The notes beneath the pieces were generated by a model. The model was not told the origin of the DNA. It searched no databases and was given only the letters and a program-made list of their open reading frames with translations. Below, piece after piece: positions 26,148 through 35,828 of a stretch of DNA of 64,000 bases (the first letter of the stretch is position 1; the number at the start of each line of letters is the position of its first letter). The position numbers and the translations under genes were made by a program. Origin of the DNA: Paenibacillus wulumuqiensis (GTDB lineage Bacteria > Bacillota > Bacilli > Paenibacillales > Paenibacillaceae); NCBI RefSeq assembly GCF_000971965.1, contig NZ_KQ040794.1:193150-257149 (forward strand), written 5' to 3'.

Positions 26148-27098
26148 ATGAAAACTATGGATCATGAGAAACAGCGGCTCAGCATCGAGACCGCCCGGTT
26201 ATACTATCTATCCGACTACAGTCAGCAGGAGATCGCTTCCCGGCTCGGCGTGTCCCGGCCAACGGTATCCCGGCTGCTGCAATATGCCAAGGAAAAGGGT
26301 TACGTGCGGATCAATATCGTCGATCCACTGGAAGATCTGGACGAGCTTGGTGAACAGCTCAAGCGCAAGTACAAGCTCGATACCGTGCAGGTATGCTATT
26401 CTCCGGTCAATGAATACCGGGAGATCCAGAAGCATATCAGCAAGCGGGCGGCCGATTATCTGTACGAGATTGTGCAGGATTCGGATATTATCGGGGTCAC
26501 CTGGGGAACCACCATGTACTCGGTCGCCCGCCAGCTGGAGCAAAAGCAGGTGCGCGGAGTGGAGGTTGTTCAGCTCAAGGGCGGGGTCAGCCATTCCCAT
26601 GTGAATACGTATGCGGCCGAGACGGTTAATCTGTTCGCCGAAGCGTATCATACGAGTGCACGGTATCTGCCTTTACCTGTCATTTTCGATAATATCGAGG
26701 TCAAGCGCATGGTCGAGGAAGACCGTCATATCCAGCGCATCATTGAACTGGGGCGGCAGGCCAATATCGCCATGTTCACGGTCGGTACGGTCAAGGAAGA
26801 TGCGCTGCTGTTCCGGCTCGGCTACTTTAACAAGGAAGAGCAGCAGCTGCTGCAGCGCACCGGTGTAGGCGATATCTGCTCCCGCTTCTTTGATAAAGAC
26901 GGCAATATCTGCAGCACGGCAATCAATGAACGCACCGTCGGCATCGACCTGCCTGATCTGCGTAAAAAAGAAAAATCCATTCTCGTCACCGGCGGTCAGC
27001 GCAAGATCGAAGCGATCGAAGCGGCGCTGGTGGGCAAATATGCGAATATTCTGGTCACCGATCAGTTCACCGCCCAGGCTCTGCTGACCGAGGCATGA
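26148..27098 (+). CDS. deoR: SorC/DeoR-type deoxyribonucleoside regulator
   Basis: The 316-aa repressor has an N-terminal HTH (YSQQEIASRLGVSRPTVSRLLQYAKEKGYV, residues about 25-54) and a SorC sugar-phosphate-binding domain (IIGVTWGTTMYSVARQL, VVQLKGGVSHSHVNTYAAE, VGTVKEDALLFRLGYF, RKIEAIEAALVGKYANILVTDQFTAQALL). This is the Bacillus subtilis DeoR type, which senses deoxyribose-5-phosphate and represses dra-nupC-pdp. Here it sits about 9 kb upstream of the deo operon rather than next to it. The start is uncertain between ATG 26148 and ATG 26157. Two small tandem repeats follow the gene. Confidence 0.85.
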   Translation: MKTMDHEKQRLSIETARLYYLSDYSQQEIASRLGVSRPTVSRLLQYAKEKGYVRINIVDPLEDLDELGEQLKRKYKLDTVQVCYSPVNEYREIQKHISKRAADYLYEIVQDSDIIGVTWGTTMYSVARQLEQKQVRGVEVVQLKGGVSHSHVNTYAAETVNLFAEAYHTSARYLPLPVIFDNIEVKRMVEEDRHIQRIIELGRQANIAMFTVGTVKEDALLFRLGYFNKEEQQLLQRTGVGDICSRFFDKDGNICSTAINERTVGIDLPDLRKKEKSILVTGGQRKIEAIEAALVGKYANILVTDQFTAQALLTEA

Positions 27099-27393
27099 TA
27101 CGGGTTCAGCGAGCCAGAGAGATTAATGGATCAACAGGGAGATTAATAGATCAAGAGCAATAAGGGACAGGTGAGTGAATACACACGTATTGTAATAGCA
27201 ATATGCTGAATATTAACATGTTGGATAGTAATATGCTGGAATAGCACCGTCCTGTTTTACGATCTCCAGACATAGGAGTATAGTATCGGAGTACCTGAAT
27301 AGAGAACAATTCTACTACAGCACAGCAGCCGGATAGATGGGCAGCTGTGCTGTTTGATTTACCTTTTACAATGTAAAATATTGATCATTTGTA
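27099..27393. repeat. deoR-marR intergenic region with short tandem repeats
   Basis: Two copies of GAGATTAATRGATCAA lie 20 bp apart (27119-27134, 27139-27154). Three degenerate 15-bp units follow at 27203-27247 (ATGCTGAATATTAAC, ATGTTGGATAGTAAT, ATGCTGGAATAGCAC). No gene is seen. Confidence 0.6.
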
Positions 27394-27422
27394 TTGACAA
27401 TAGTTGCGTATTAAACTAATAT
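27394..27422 (+). promoter_or_regulatory. Sigma-A promoter of marR
   Basis: TTGACA (27394-27399), a 17-bp spacer, and TAATAT (27417-27422), predicting a start near 27429. The operator palindrome overlaps the -10 element. Confidence 0.8.
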
Positions 27423-27442
27423 TGGTTCGAGTTCGAACTAAT
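27421..27442. promoter_or_regulatory. MarR operator
   Basis: ATTGGTTCGA (27421-27430) and TCGAACTAAT (27433-27442) are inverted repeats (9 of 10 bases) around a 2-bp centre. They overlap the -10 box and the transcription start, as expected for autorepression by a MarR dimer. Confidence 0.7.
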
Positions 27443-27499
27443 TGTATGAAGATATGCAATTTTGAAATATCTGTACCGGAAAGGAAATAGTGATCGTTC

Positions 27500-27949
27500 A
27501 TGGATTCTCCATCAATACAGCCTGACGATACGATGAATAGTCCGGCCCATATCGTCAAAGTGCTCTATATCATGATCCGGCGCGAGATCGAGACGGCGCT
27601 GCGCCCGCTCGGATTGACACCCCAGCAGGGACAGGCACTGCATGCACTATCCTATTCGCCCGGTCTGACCAATACAGAACTGGAACATCAGCTCATGATC
27701 GAGAAGTCTAGCGTGACCAGCCTGATGAACGGCATGGAAAAGAAAGGCTGGGTCACCCGCAGAAGTCATCCGGAAGACGCACGTATGCGACAGAATGAAC
27801 TGACCGAAGCCGGACAGCAGATGCATCAGGCGGCCCATGCTGCGGTCGAAGAGGTCAAGCAGCGTTCCCGCAACGCCCTGACCTCAGAGGAACTGGAGCA
27901 GCTTCACGGATTGCTGTCCAAGCTGAATGCGGTATACCGGTCTTCCTGA
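27500..27949 (+). CDS. MarR-family regulator
   Basis: The 149-aa protein has the winged-helix MarR layout: helix 1 with HIVKVLYIMIRREIETALRPLGLTPQQ, the recognition region TNTELEHQLMIEKSSVTSLMNGMEKKGWV and the wing RRSHPEDARMRQNELTEAG. It probably represses itself and the downstream efflux gene until a hydrophobic or phenolic ligand binds. A palindrome on its -10 box supports this. GGAAAGGAAATAG lies upstream of the ATG. The MFS gene begins 121 nt downstream in the same direction. Confidence 0.85.
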   Translation: MDSPSIQPDDTMNSPAHIVKVLYIMIRREIETALRPLGLTPQQGQALHALSYSPGLTNTELEHQLMIEKSSVTSLMNGMEKKGWVTRRSHPEDARMRQNELTEAGQQMHQAAHAAVEEVKQRSRNALTSEELEQLHGLLSKLNAVYRSS

Positions 27950-28070
27950 ACGGCTCGGCTGTTGTTATTGTTTTTAATCATTTTCACCAGTCACTTTTTA
28001 GAGTTTATTATTTATGCTTGGTGTGTTTATTCTCCATATTTTTTATTTATAGAAAGGAATTTATTTTCTC

Positions 28071-29438
28071 ATGAATCAGGAACAGGTCTACCCCAATGGC
28101 GATAAGCTGATGCGCGTACTGGCATTTACGCTCGTCTTCTCCGTCATGAATGCTTCGATGTTTAATGTCGTTATGCCGATTATCAGCCAGGAGTTCCATA
28201 TCGGAGCATCCGAGGTCAGCTGGCTGCTGACCGCCTATATGATCGTCTATGCTGTCGGCTCTGTCACGTACGGCAAGCTGGCGGACAAATACCGGCTCAA
28301 GGATCTGCTGACCTTCGGCCTGATCTTCTTTGCCCTCGGATCGGTCGTCGGTCTGACCGCCACTCATTTCTGGATGATGATTCTCGGTCGTGTCCTGCAG
28401 GCTGCAGGTGCGGCCGTTATCCCGGCTACCGCAATGATCGTGCCGGTGCGCTACTTCCCGCAGGAAAAGCGTGGTGCCGCACTTGGTATGACAGCAGTTG
28501 GTCTGGCGCTCGGAACCGCGATTGCCCCGATTGTATCGGGCCTTGTGACCAGCTTTGCCAGCTGGCGCTTTCTGTTCCTGCTGTCGATTCTGCCGCTGAT
28601 TGCACTGCCATTTTTCCGTAAATACCTGGACGATGCCAGGGGGACGGCGCAGAAGATCGACTTCCTCGGCGGTGGACTGCTCGGAGGTACGGTGGCACTG
28701 CTGCTGCTGTCCATTTCCCAGAGCAACTGGATTAGCCTCGTGGTCGGTATTATTCTACTCGTGCTGTTCATTGTTCGTATTCGTACGGCCAAGGAACCGT
28801 TTATCCAGCCCCAGCTGTTCCGCAACCGCCAGTATTCCTTCAGCCTGTTTATCGCCTTTCTGGCGACAGGCATGAGCTTTGGACTACCGTTCCTGACGCC
28901 GCAGTTCCTGTCCAGCCTGAATGGACTGTCCCCGGCGATTATCGGCCTGATCATGTTCCCGGCCGCGATCTGCTCGGCGATCCTGGGCCGCCAGGGCGGA
29001 CGACTGGCTGATCGGAAAGGCAATTCGTATCTCGTCTATATTGCTACCACGCTGATCTTTATCTGCTTTGTCACGCTGTCGATCATGGTCGGCATCTCGC
29101 CATATGTAGTGCTGTTCCTGCTGATTTTCGGCAATGTAGGACAGACCTTTATGCAGATAGCCATGTCGAATACCATCTCCCGTACGCTGACCAAGGATCA
29201 GGTGGGGGTGGGGATGGGCATGTTCTCCCTGCTGAACTTTATCGCCGGTGCAATGGCGACGAGCGTTATTGGCAAGGTGATCGATACCGATGCCAATGGA
29301 TTTCATTTGAACCCAGCTGCGCTGTTTAGCGAAGCGTATACGTTTAGCAATATTTTCTCCGGTCTGGCGCTGCTTGTCGTGATCGTGATTGTGCTGTATG
29401 CAGTGCAGTCGAGATGGACAGCCGGGCAGGCGAAGTAG
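28071..29438 (+). CDS. MFS drug efflux transporter, DHA2/TetL-like
   Basis: A 455-aa proton-driven antiporter with about 14 hydrophobic segments. Seen: ASEVSWLLTAYMIVYAVGSVTYGKLADKYRLKD (motif A region), GRVLQAAGAAVIPATAMI and RGAALGMTAVGLALGTAIAPIVSGLV (motif C, antiporter signature). The order and sequence resemble Tet(L)/Tet(K)-type and related multidrug exporters, but no residue lets me call tetracycline specificity. Its position behind marR suggests drug-inducible expression. A strong terminator follows. Confidence 0.85.
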   Translation: MNQEQVYPNGDKLMRVLAFTLVFSVMNASMFNVVMPIISQEFHIGASEVSWLLTAYMIVYAVGSVTYGKLADKYRLKDLLTFGLIFFALGSVVGLTATHFWMMILGRVLQAAGAAVIPATAMIVPVRYFPQEKRGAALGMTAVGLALGTAIAPIVSGLVTSFASWRFLFLLSILPLIALPFFRKYLDDARGTAQKIDFLGGGLLGGTVALLLLSISQSNWISLVVGIILLVLFIVRIRTAKEPFIQPQLFRNRQYSFSLFIAFLATGMSFGLPFLTPQFLSSLNGLSPAIIGLIMFPAAICSAILGRQGGRLADRKGNSYLVYIATTLIFICFVTLSIMVGISPYVVLFLLIFGNVGQTFMQIAMSNTISRTLTKDQVGVGMGMFSLLNFIAGAMATSVIGKVIDTDANGFHLNPAALFSEAYTFSNIFSGLALLVVIVIVLYAVQSRWTAGQAK

Positions 29439-29465
29439 AGAACAGGAAGATAATAGAATGTGAAG

Positions 29466-29500
29466 AGGCCAGCTGATTTTCTGATCAGCTGGCCTTTTTT
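29466..29500 (+). terminator. Terminator of the marR-MFS unit
   Basis: AGGCCAGCTGAT (29466-29477) pairs perfectly with ATCAGCTGGCCT (29484-29495), then six T residues. Confidence 0.92.
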
Positions 29501-29718
29501 GTGATGATTAAACATAGACTCATATGTACAGTTATTGGAATAATAAATATAAAAGTTTATTAATAAGTATTATTTCCATTTTTGTAAACAAGCAGTATAA
29601 TCTTCTACAAGACGCTATAAGGCTGTAAGCTGCTATTAATGCCTCATATGTTCATACATAAGGCAATTTACTTCCATTTACACGTCCATACGGTTAAGAA
29701 AGGAGGAAAAAGACGTAT

Positions 29719-29967
29719 ATGATCCCAAATTATTTTCGCAAATTCGCAGTGGTGCTATTTTCTGTAAGTATCCTGTTCTCCGCTGTACTTACAGCCTCTG
29801 CTGCCTCTACCAGAGTGTATGAATACGATATCAATGGCAGATTGACCACTACCTACACAGCAACACAGAAAGTCACATACAGTTACGACAAGAACGGTAA
29901 TCTGCTAAATAAAAAAGTGGAAAAAGGGAACTATAGTGCCAATCTGATCGCAGCCAACAAAAAATAA
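29719..29967 (+). CDS. Small secreted YD-repeat protein
   Basis: The 82-aa protein has a Sec signal peptide (residues 1-28, ending TASA) and then two RHS/YD-type repeats, VYEYDINGRLTTTYT and VTYSYDKNGNLLNKK. Such a short, free-standing YD protein directly ahead of a full RHS protein is unusual. It could be a secreted partner or a degenerate fragment of an RHS N-terminus. AAAGGAGG lies about 10 nt before the ATG. The RHS gene begins 25 nt after its stop, so the two are likely co-transcribed. Confidence 0.75.
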   Translation: MIPNYFRKFAVVLFSVSILFSAVLTASAASTRVYEYDINGRLTTTYTATQKVTYSYDKNGNLLNKKVEKGNYSANLIAANKK

Positions 29968-29992
29968 ACAGAGATTCGAAGGGGATAAACAA

Positions 29993-32900
29993 GTGAATAT
30001 AATCAAGCGATTAAAGGTCCCGGTAGTGTGGATACTCAGCCTGATGCTGATACTGGAGATGATCTTGACACCTGCCTATGCGTCAGCTGGAACGTCAGCA
30101 TCCAAAGAAACATTCTCTTCTGTTCAGCCACCAAGCCGCACGGCAGCGGCGCCGGATACCGATCCGGATCAATGGACGACGGTTGCCAAGAGCGTCTACG
30201 GTGATGTATACGAGGAAGATGATCCAGAGATGGATGCATTGGAAGAGAAGCTCAAGCAGCTGGACTATCCGGCAGCAAATTCCCGGGTGAATTCCTTCGC
30301 TCTCCAATCCGAGACGACACTTCCGGAACCAGAGCCGATTACTGAACTGGGAGAAGAGAAGATTTACCTGCTGCTCAAGGATGGAGCAGAACCTGTAGAT
30401 ATTTACTGGATTGAATATCTGCACCGGATCACAGGCAAAGATGGAGATCAGATCTGGCAAGACTATCGTCAACAGAACATAAAATGGGCGGAATTGGAGC
30501 AGCAATACAGCAAAGTATCTGTTACAGGAGATGTATACAGAGACGTAGAGGATGATACATATGGACCGATGCTCTCTACACAAGGTCTGCATGCGATACG
30601 AGGATTGACAGCCGAAAGTTCCAGCGCTCCTGCAATGACGCTGTCGGCTGCATTGGATAGTGCGCTGGATAATATGATTAATGATCAACGAATCGATAAT
30701 CTGGGCAAACAGCAATATGATGAGAATCCAGAAAATACAGAAAGTATCAGTACTTCCAGTGGAAGCTTATCCTGGAATGCTAATCAAATTCATCTTCCAG
30801 GACGAGATGGGCTGGATTTGGATATTGGAGTACGTTACGATTCTTTGGATACTTCTGCTTTTACAAGAAAATCTTCTAAAAAAGGTACTGCTAGCGTGTA
30901 TAAACGTAGCTACACTTATGAGCGGAACGATTTAGGAATGGGATGGTCTTTCCAACTTCCTTCTGTAGAAGGCGGAGGGCCTAACTGCAATTATTCTCAA
31001 TTTGTTTATCATTCGGGTACAGGACAAAGTTATAGACTTTATACGGCTTTTGAGAATACCACAGTAAATATCAAGAAAGAGAGTGGGAGTCTTTTAACAT
31101 TCACTAGGCAAATACCTAGTAATGAACAGTTTTCGAACGGAGAATTACAAGCATGTTATCTGATGAAACATCCGAACGGCAATCGTGAGTATTTTTCTTC
31201 TTTTGGTTTGCTCATTGGTAAAGTAGATCGCTATGGTAATACAGTTTCTTATCATTATCAAGATCGAAAAGTAAACTCTGAAGTAACCGAGGGCTGGGGT
31301 GGATTCGTACTATCCTATATTACAGACACTATTGGTCGCAAAGTTACCTTTGATTATGAGACTAAATTGAATCAGGGTGATGATTTCCGAGGGGAAAATA
31401 TTATTGTTACTGTATATGATCCGCAAGGTCAGTCTCAACAAAAAGTGGTTTATACCAAAAGTAGAGCTAAATTGATCCAAAATCAGCAGGATCAAGGATA
31501 CGTACCTTTACTACAAAGTATCACCAATAATATGCAGGAAAAGCAAACTTTCGATTATAGCTTGGTCAATGCTTCTTTCCGCTTTGAGAGCCCTAAAGAC
31601 TTTGTAGACGAACCTTATTTCTTGCTAAACCAAGTGACTTCCCCTCGCTCTGTTACGCACTATGAATATGAGCAAGCAAGTCGTAGACCAGGGAACAGAG
31701 GAGAGAGCACAGAATACAGAATTCGTTCACGCTATGATGTTCCTCTTCTGGCGAATAATAGCCAGGGTAATAGAATGAATCAAATCGATTATACCTATAT
31801 TAATGACTATACCAAATATTATGATATTAATCAGGCTCATGGTGGGGATCATACCTTATACCGTTACTCTCAAACTGCCCATGTTAAGAGCAGCACAGCA
31901 GCTAATGGAACTGAAATCACTAATACCTACAATGGTAAACATCAGTTGCTTTCCACAGAAACCAAGAACCCTCAAGGCGAGACGGTTACAACCAATTATC
32001 AGCAGTTTGATCCAACATATGAATACAACCCTATCAAAATCCAAACTATTCAGAAGGATGCGAACGGCACAGTCACCCGCTACAAGGATATTACCTATAC
32101 CGACTGGGGTGGCACATCAGCTGAAACCGATGACCTGCTGGAAAGCGATTATAACAACGCTGATACCAGAGCACGTCATACCGTAAACTACACCTATGAT
32201 CCTGTGTACCATTTGCCACTCAGCAAATCATGGTATCAAAGCGATAACAAACAAATCAGCGAACAATACAGCTATAACACTTCCGGTCGTCTGCAAAGTA
32301 CAACCAATGCCGCGGGAGAAGTAACCAACTATAGCTATGAACCTTCACCATCGGGGCCCAACCAGATCCAGAAGGTCACCGAAACTCGTAAAGTGCGCGA
32401 TGGTATAAGCACCAGCGTCACAACAACATTCGGTGCCGACTATAACTATGCCTATCCAACCGAACAGACCCAGACACTGACCAATGCAGGCAAAAATACA
32501 CAAACCGTTCGTCAGACAATGAAGTACAACAGCGGCACCGGTCTGTTAACAGAGCAAACGGACAGCGATGGACGCAAGACAACGACGACTTACGATGCTC
32601 TCGGACGACCGACCCGGATCGTCTCTCCATCGATCACCAATCTGGATGGCACCGTATACGCAGTAGAAGACCAGTATGCCTACACCAATCGTGCTTACAG
32701 TACCGAGGCAGACAGCGTCAACAGCGGTATCCTGACGATGCGGGTGGACAGCATCCGTCAATATACCAATACAGCGACAGGTGCAACGACCATACTGACA
32801 CGCCAGTCCTCCTATTACGATGGTATGGGCTTCCTGCGTGTCGATGAGACGTACAATGGCACCAATGGCTGGACCCGTTCCCAGTATCATCCGGACGATC

Positions 32901-35491
32901 AGGGGCGTGCCGTCTATGCAATAGACCCGGCTGGCAATACCCAGACTGCAGCCTACGACGCATGGGGCCAGCAGATAGAATTTACAGATGCCCAGGGCAA
33001 CCTGTTTGTGAATAAAGCCGAGCTGACTCAGCATAAAGCCAAGCGGTTTGCTGTTGCAGCCGATCAGGTAGCTGCTTACCGGTCCAATCCTGGCAATGCA
33101 GCGATCCAGCTTAACTATGTGGAGCAATCCTACGATGCATATGGACATATGACAGGAATGCTCGCTTACCAGGATGGATCGGCTCGCAGCCAGCCAATCA
33201 GGGAGAGCTATTCGTATGATCTGGTCGGGAACATACTGACTTATATCGATCCGAATAATAATCGTAATGGTAGCGGCGTGACTACAGCCTTTACGTATGA
33301 CGGATTGAACCGTCTGACTTCCGTACAGGATGCGATGGATCAGACGAGCCGTTATGGCTACGATGGACTCGGCAGTTTATCCAAAGTGACAATTAGCGAT
33401 ACAGCAGGCAAAAGCGAGACCCTGTATAGCAAAGACTACAATGAGCTTGGCCAGATGACCAAGAAGACCGATCCATCCGGTAACAGTACCGATCTGACCT
33501 ACAATCAGCGTGGGCTGAACGATCAGCAAACCGACCGCAATGGCACCGTGACGAATTATCAATATGATGAACGCGGTCAACGTACTGTAGCCACTCTGAA
33601 AGGGACAGACGGCAGCACGCTGCAGACCAAGAGCATCTTTGGCAGTGACGGCAATCTGCTTACAGATCGTCATGAACTGTACCTGAACGGTACCAAAACA
33701 GCCACTCAGACAAGTACCATCGACAAGCTGGATCGGGTCACCAACCTGGTCTCGACAGCCAATGGATACAATGCACAGCTGAATGTAACATACGATTCGC
33801 TGGATCGGATGACGAGCCAGAAGAACAGTCTGAATGGCAACAGCCTGTTCACCAACTATGGCTACGATAAATCCCGTCTAACCCAGATTCAGACCAATGG
33901 CGGCCAGACCCGCACAACGGCCAAGACAGCGAATATACAATATGATTACACACCGCTCGGTCAAGTACGCAGTATCACTTTCCCTACCCTGTCAGATGGA
34001 ACGACCCTGCGTGAGAGTATGAGCTACGATCCACTGAATCGATTGTCCCGACTGACTAATGCAAAAGGCGACCAAATGTTGTCGGTGTATAACTATCAGT
34101 ATGATGCCAACGGCAACATTACAGGGATCAAGGAACAGGTGCAGAGCGGTGCAGCACAGACTTCAACGTATGCGTATGACAAGTTAAATCGTCTCACAGT
34201 TGTGAAAAGAGCTGACGGCAGCGAGACCCAGTATACGTATGATTTGCGCGGCAACCGCAGGACGATGAGTGATACCCAGGAACTGCCGGAGACAGAGCCG
34301 GCAAGCTATACGTATGATCTGCAGAACACATTAACATCTGCAACCACAGCTAAAGGCAAAACCAGCTTCGACTATCTACCAGACGGATTACGTGCCAAAA
34401 AAACTACCGGAACCAAAGTCACCCAGTATGGATACAATGGAGCTGGCAAGGTGGTCTCTGACAAAACTGCCGATGGTACAGCATCCAGCTATATTCGCGG
34501 TGACCGGGTGCTTGTCAAAAAAGACCAGGCGAATAAGAAGGATTACTATTATCTGTACAACGGACATGGTGACGTAGTCCAGATGATTGGAACAGATGGC
34601 AGTCTGGTGAACAGCTATCGTTATGATGAGTGGGGGAATATTACCCAGCAGAAGGAAACGGTGACGAATGAGTTTAAATATGCTGGGGAGACGTATGATG
34701 CGGAGACGGGGTTGTACTATCTAAAGGCAAGATACTATGATCCTACTCAGGGACGGTTTCTAAATGAAGATACGTACGAGGGGCAAATCAGTAATCCACT
34801 CAGCATGAATTTATACACATATGTTGAAAATATGCCTATCACTTATATTGACCCAACAGGGCACCGAAAAACAACTTCATATTATGAAGTGGCTAGTATG
34901 TTAGATGAGGCAATGAAAGCTGACGGAAGCAAAAAAAGTTATTATTACAAATTGCATCAGGAAAATTTAAAGTCTTTGTTTGCAAATGTATATACAGACG
35001 GAGGTAATAAATTTGACTATTTATATGGACTGTTGACAAAGACTAGTTCCTATAAAAATTCTGATGGAAACGCAGTATGGTCAAAATATCAGTTTTTAAA
35101 TTCAATTGAAATTGCACAAGACAATTTAGATAAGAAATGGGAGTATGTAGAATTTGTAGGTAGCTTCCTTTCAATGAATAGTGGGGGTCAAGTATCTGGA
35201 ATTATAAAGTATAGTTCTGCTAGTGAACTTGCTTTGAAAGATGGTATGACTGCTAAAGTAGATGACGTATTAAATATGGCTGAGAAGTTTCTTGGAAAAG
35301 GATATCAAGAGACTAAAAATGGAAGATTTGTATCTAAAGATGGTGAAAGAGTGGTTAGAATGGGCGAGAATGACATTACAGGTAAACATGGTGGAGGACC
35401 TCACATGAACTTTGAAACTTTAGTTCCGAATCCCAATAAACCTGGTAAAATGATGGTCAAAGAAAACTACCATATTTATTTAAAGGAATGA
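29993..35491 (+). CDS. RHS-repeat polymorphic toxin, WapA-like
   Basis: The 1832-aa protein starts with a Sec signal peptide (about 1-33, VWILSLMLILEMILTPAYASA). After an acidic linker it has an N-terminal RHS-associated region and then many YD repeats (for example SYSYDLVGNILTYID, FTYDGLNRLTSVQDAMDQ). The conserved RHS core end GRFLNEDTYEGQ reaches the DPTGH boundary at 1620-1624. Beyond it lies a 208-aa variable tip, lower in GC, ending in a His/Gly/Asn-rich segment (ITGKHGGGPHMNFETLVPNP). By analogy with WapA and CDI-type toxins the tip is probably a nuclease delivered to neighbouring cells; its catalytic class is unproven. DNA at about 30720-32040 is also low in GC, so the gene is a mosaic. 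A small immunity-like gene follows after 6 nt. Confidence 0.85.
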   Translation: MNIIKRLKVPVVWILSLMLILEMILTPAYASAGTSASKETFSSVQPPSRTAAAPDTDPDQWTTVAKSVYGDVYEEDDPEMDALEEKLKQLDYPAANSRVNSFALQSETTLPEPEPITELGEEKIYLLLKDGAEPVDIYWIEYLHRITGKDGDQIWQDYRQQNIKWAELEQQYSKVSVTGDVYRDVEDDTYGPMLSTQGLHAIRGLTAESSSAPAMTLSAALDSALDNMINDQRIDNLGKQQYDENPENTESISTSSGSLSWNANQIHLPGRDGLDLDIGVRYDSLDTSAFTRKSSKKGTASVYKRSYTYERNDLGMGWSFQLPSVEGGGPNCNYSQFVYHSGTGQSYRLYTAFENTTVNIKKESGSLLTFTRQIPSNEQFSNGELQACYLMKHPNGNREYFSSFGLLIGKVDRYGNTVSYHYQDRKVNSEVTEGWGGFVLSYITDTIGRKVTFDYETKLNQGDDFRGENIIVTVYDPQGQSQQKVVYTKSRAKLIQNQQDQGYVPLLQSITNNMQEKQTFDYSLVNASFRFESPKDFVDEPYFLLNQVTSPRSVTHYEYEQASRRPGNRGESTEYRIRSRYDVPLLANNSQGNRMNQIDYTYINDYTKYYDINQAHGGDHTLYRYSQTAHVKSSTAANGTEITNTYNGKHQLLSTETKNPQGETVTTNYQQFDPTYEYNPIKIQTIQKDANGTVTRYKDITYTDWGGTSAETDDLLESDYNNADTRARHTVNYTYDPVYHLPLSKSWYQSDNKQISEQYSYNTSGRLQSTTNAAGEVTNYSYEPSPSGPNQIQKVTETRKVRDGISTSVTTTFGADYNYAYPTEQTQTLTNAGKNTQTVRQTMKYNSGTGLLTEQTDSDGRKTTTTYDALGRPTRIVSPSITNLDGTVYAVEDQYAYTNRAYSTEADSVNSGILTMRVDSIRQYTNTATGATTILTRQSSYYDGMGFLRVDETYNGTNGWTRSQYHPDDQGRAVYAIDPAGNTQTAAYDAWGQQIEFTDAQGNLFVNKAELTQHKAKRFAVAADQVAAYRSNPGNAAIQLNYVEQSYDAYGHMTGMLAYQDGSARSQPIRESYSYDLVGNILTYIDPNNNRNGSGVTTAFTYDGLNRLTSVQDAMDQTSRYGYDGLGSLSKVTISDTAGKSETLYSKDYNELGQMTKKTDPSGNSTDLTYNQRGLNDQQTDRNGTVTNYQYDERGQRTVATLKGTDGSTLQTKSIFGSDGNLLTDRHELYLNGTKTATQTSTIDKLDRVTNLVSTANGYNAQLNVTYDSLDRMTSQKNSLNGNSLFTNYGYDKSRLTQIQTNGGQTRTTAKTANIQYDYTPLGQVRSITFPTLSDGTTLRESMSYDPLNRLSRLTNAKGDQMLSVYNYQYDANGNITGIKEQVQSGAAQTSTYAYDKLNRLTVVKRADGSETQYTYDLRGNRRTMSDTQELPETEPASYTYDLQNTLTSATTAKGKTSFDYLPDGLRAKKTTGTKVTQYGYNGAGKVVSDKTADGTASSYIRGDRVLVKKDQANKKDYYYLYNGHGDVVQMIGTDGSLVNSYRYDEWGNITQQKETVTNEFKYAGETYDAETGLYYLKARYYDPTQGRFLNEDTYEGQISNPLSMNLYTYVENMPITYIDPTGHRKTTSYYEVASMLDEAMKADGSKKSYYYKLHQENLKSLFANVYTDGGNKFDYLYGLLTKTSSYKNSDGNAVWSKYQFLNSIEIAQDNLDKKWEYVEFVGSFLSMNSGGQVSGIIKYSSASELALKDGMTAKVDDVLNMAEKFLGKGYQETKNGRFVSKDGERVVRMGENDITGKHGGGPHMNFETLVPNPNKPGKMMVKENYHIYLKE

Positions 35492-35497
35492 TGAATA

Positions 35498-35755
35498 ATG
35501 AAAGTACAAATAAAAATTAATGAATACCAAGAGGAGCAAGGAATTCGTTTAGAATGGGAAGATAATTTCGAAATCGCTTGTTTAATAGAAGGTGACACTA
35601 TAAATATTAAAGCAAATAATGAAGGATTGTTTTCATTAGCTAAACATCTATTAACTCTTGCGCAGAATAAAATACCAACTGGAAGACATTTGCATTTTGA
35701 TGATATTAACTCACTAGAAGAAGGTTCAGCAACTCTAATTATCGAAAAAATATAA
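35498..35755 (+). CDS. Probable immunity protein (Imm32-like)
   Basis: The 85-aa acidic protein lies 6 nt after the RHS stop, with GGAATGATG upstream, so it is translated together with the toxin. It reads KINEYQEEQGIRLEWEDNF, then ANNEGLFSLAKHLLTLAQNK and HLHFDDINSLEEGSATLIIE. From memory this resembles the Imm32 immunity family, but I could not check it. Position, size and charge are those of an immunity protein, which would neutralise the adjacent toxin tip in the cytoplasm. GC is low like the tip, consistent with both being exchanged together. Confidence 0.65.
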   Translation: MKVQIKINEYQEEQGIRLEWEDNFEIACLIEGDTINIKANNEGLFSLAKHLLTLAQNKIPTGRHLHFDDINSLEEGSATLIIEKI

Positions 35756-35785
35756 AATTGTAAAATTATGTAAAACAGGAATTGA

Positions 35786-35828
35786 AAATACGACTTGTCT
35801 ATGTTACCGCAATAGACAAGTCGTATTT
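35786..35828 (+). terminator. Terminator of the RHS toxin unit
   Basis: AAATACGACTTGTCTAT (35786-35802) pairs perfectly with ATAGACAAGTCGTATTT (35812-35828), a 17-bp stem with a 9-nt loop. Confidence 0.85.
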
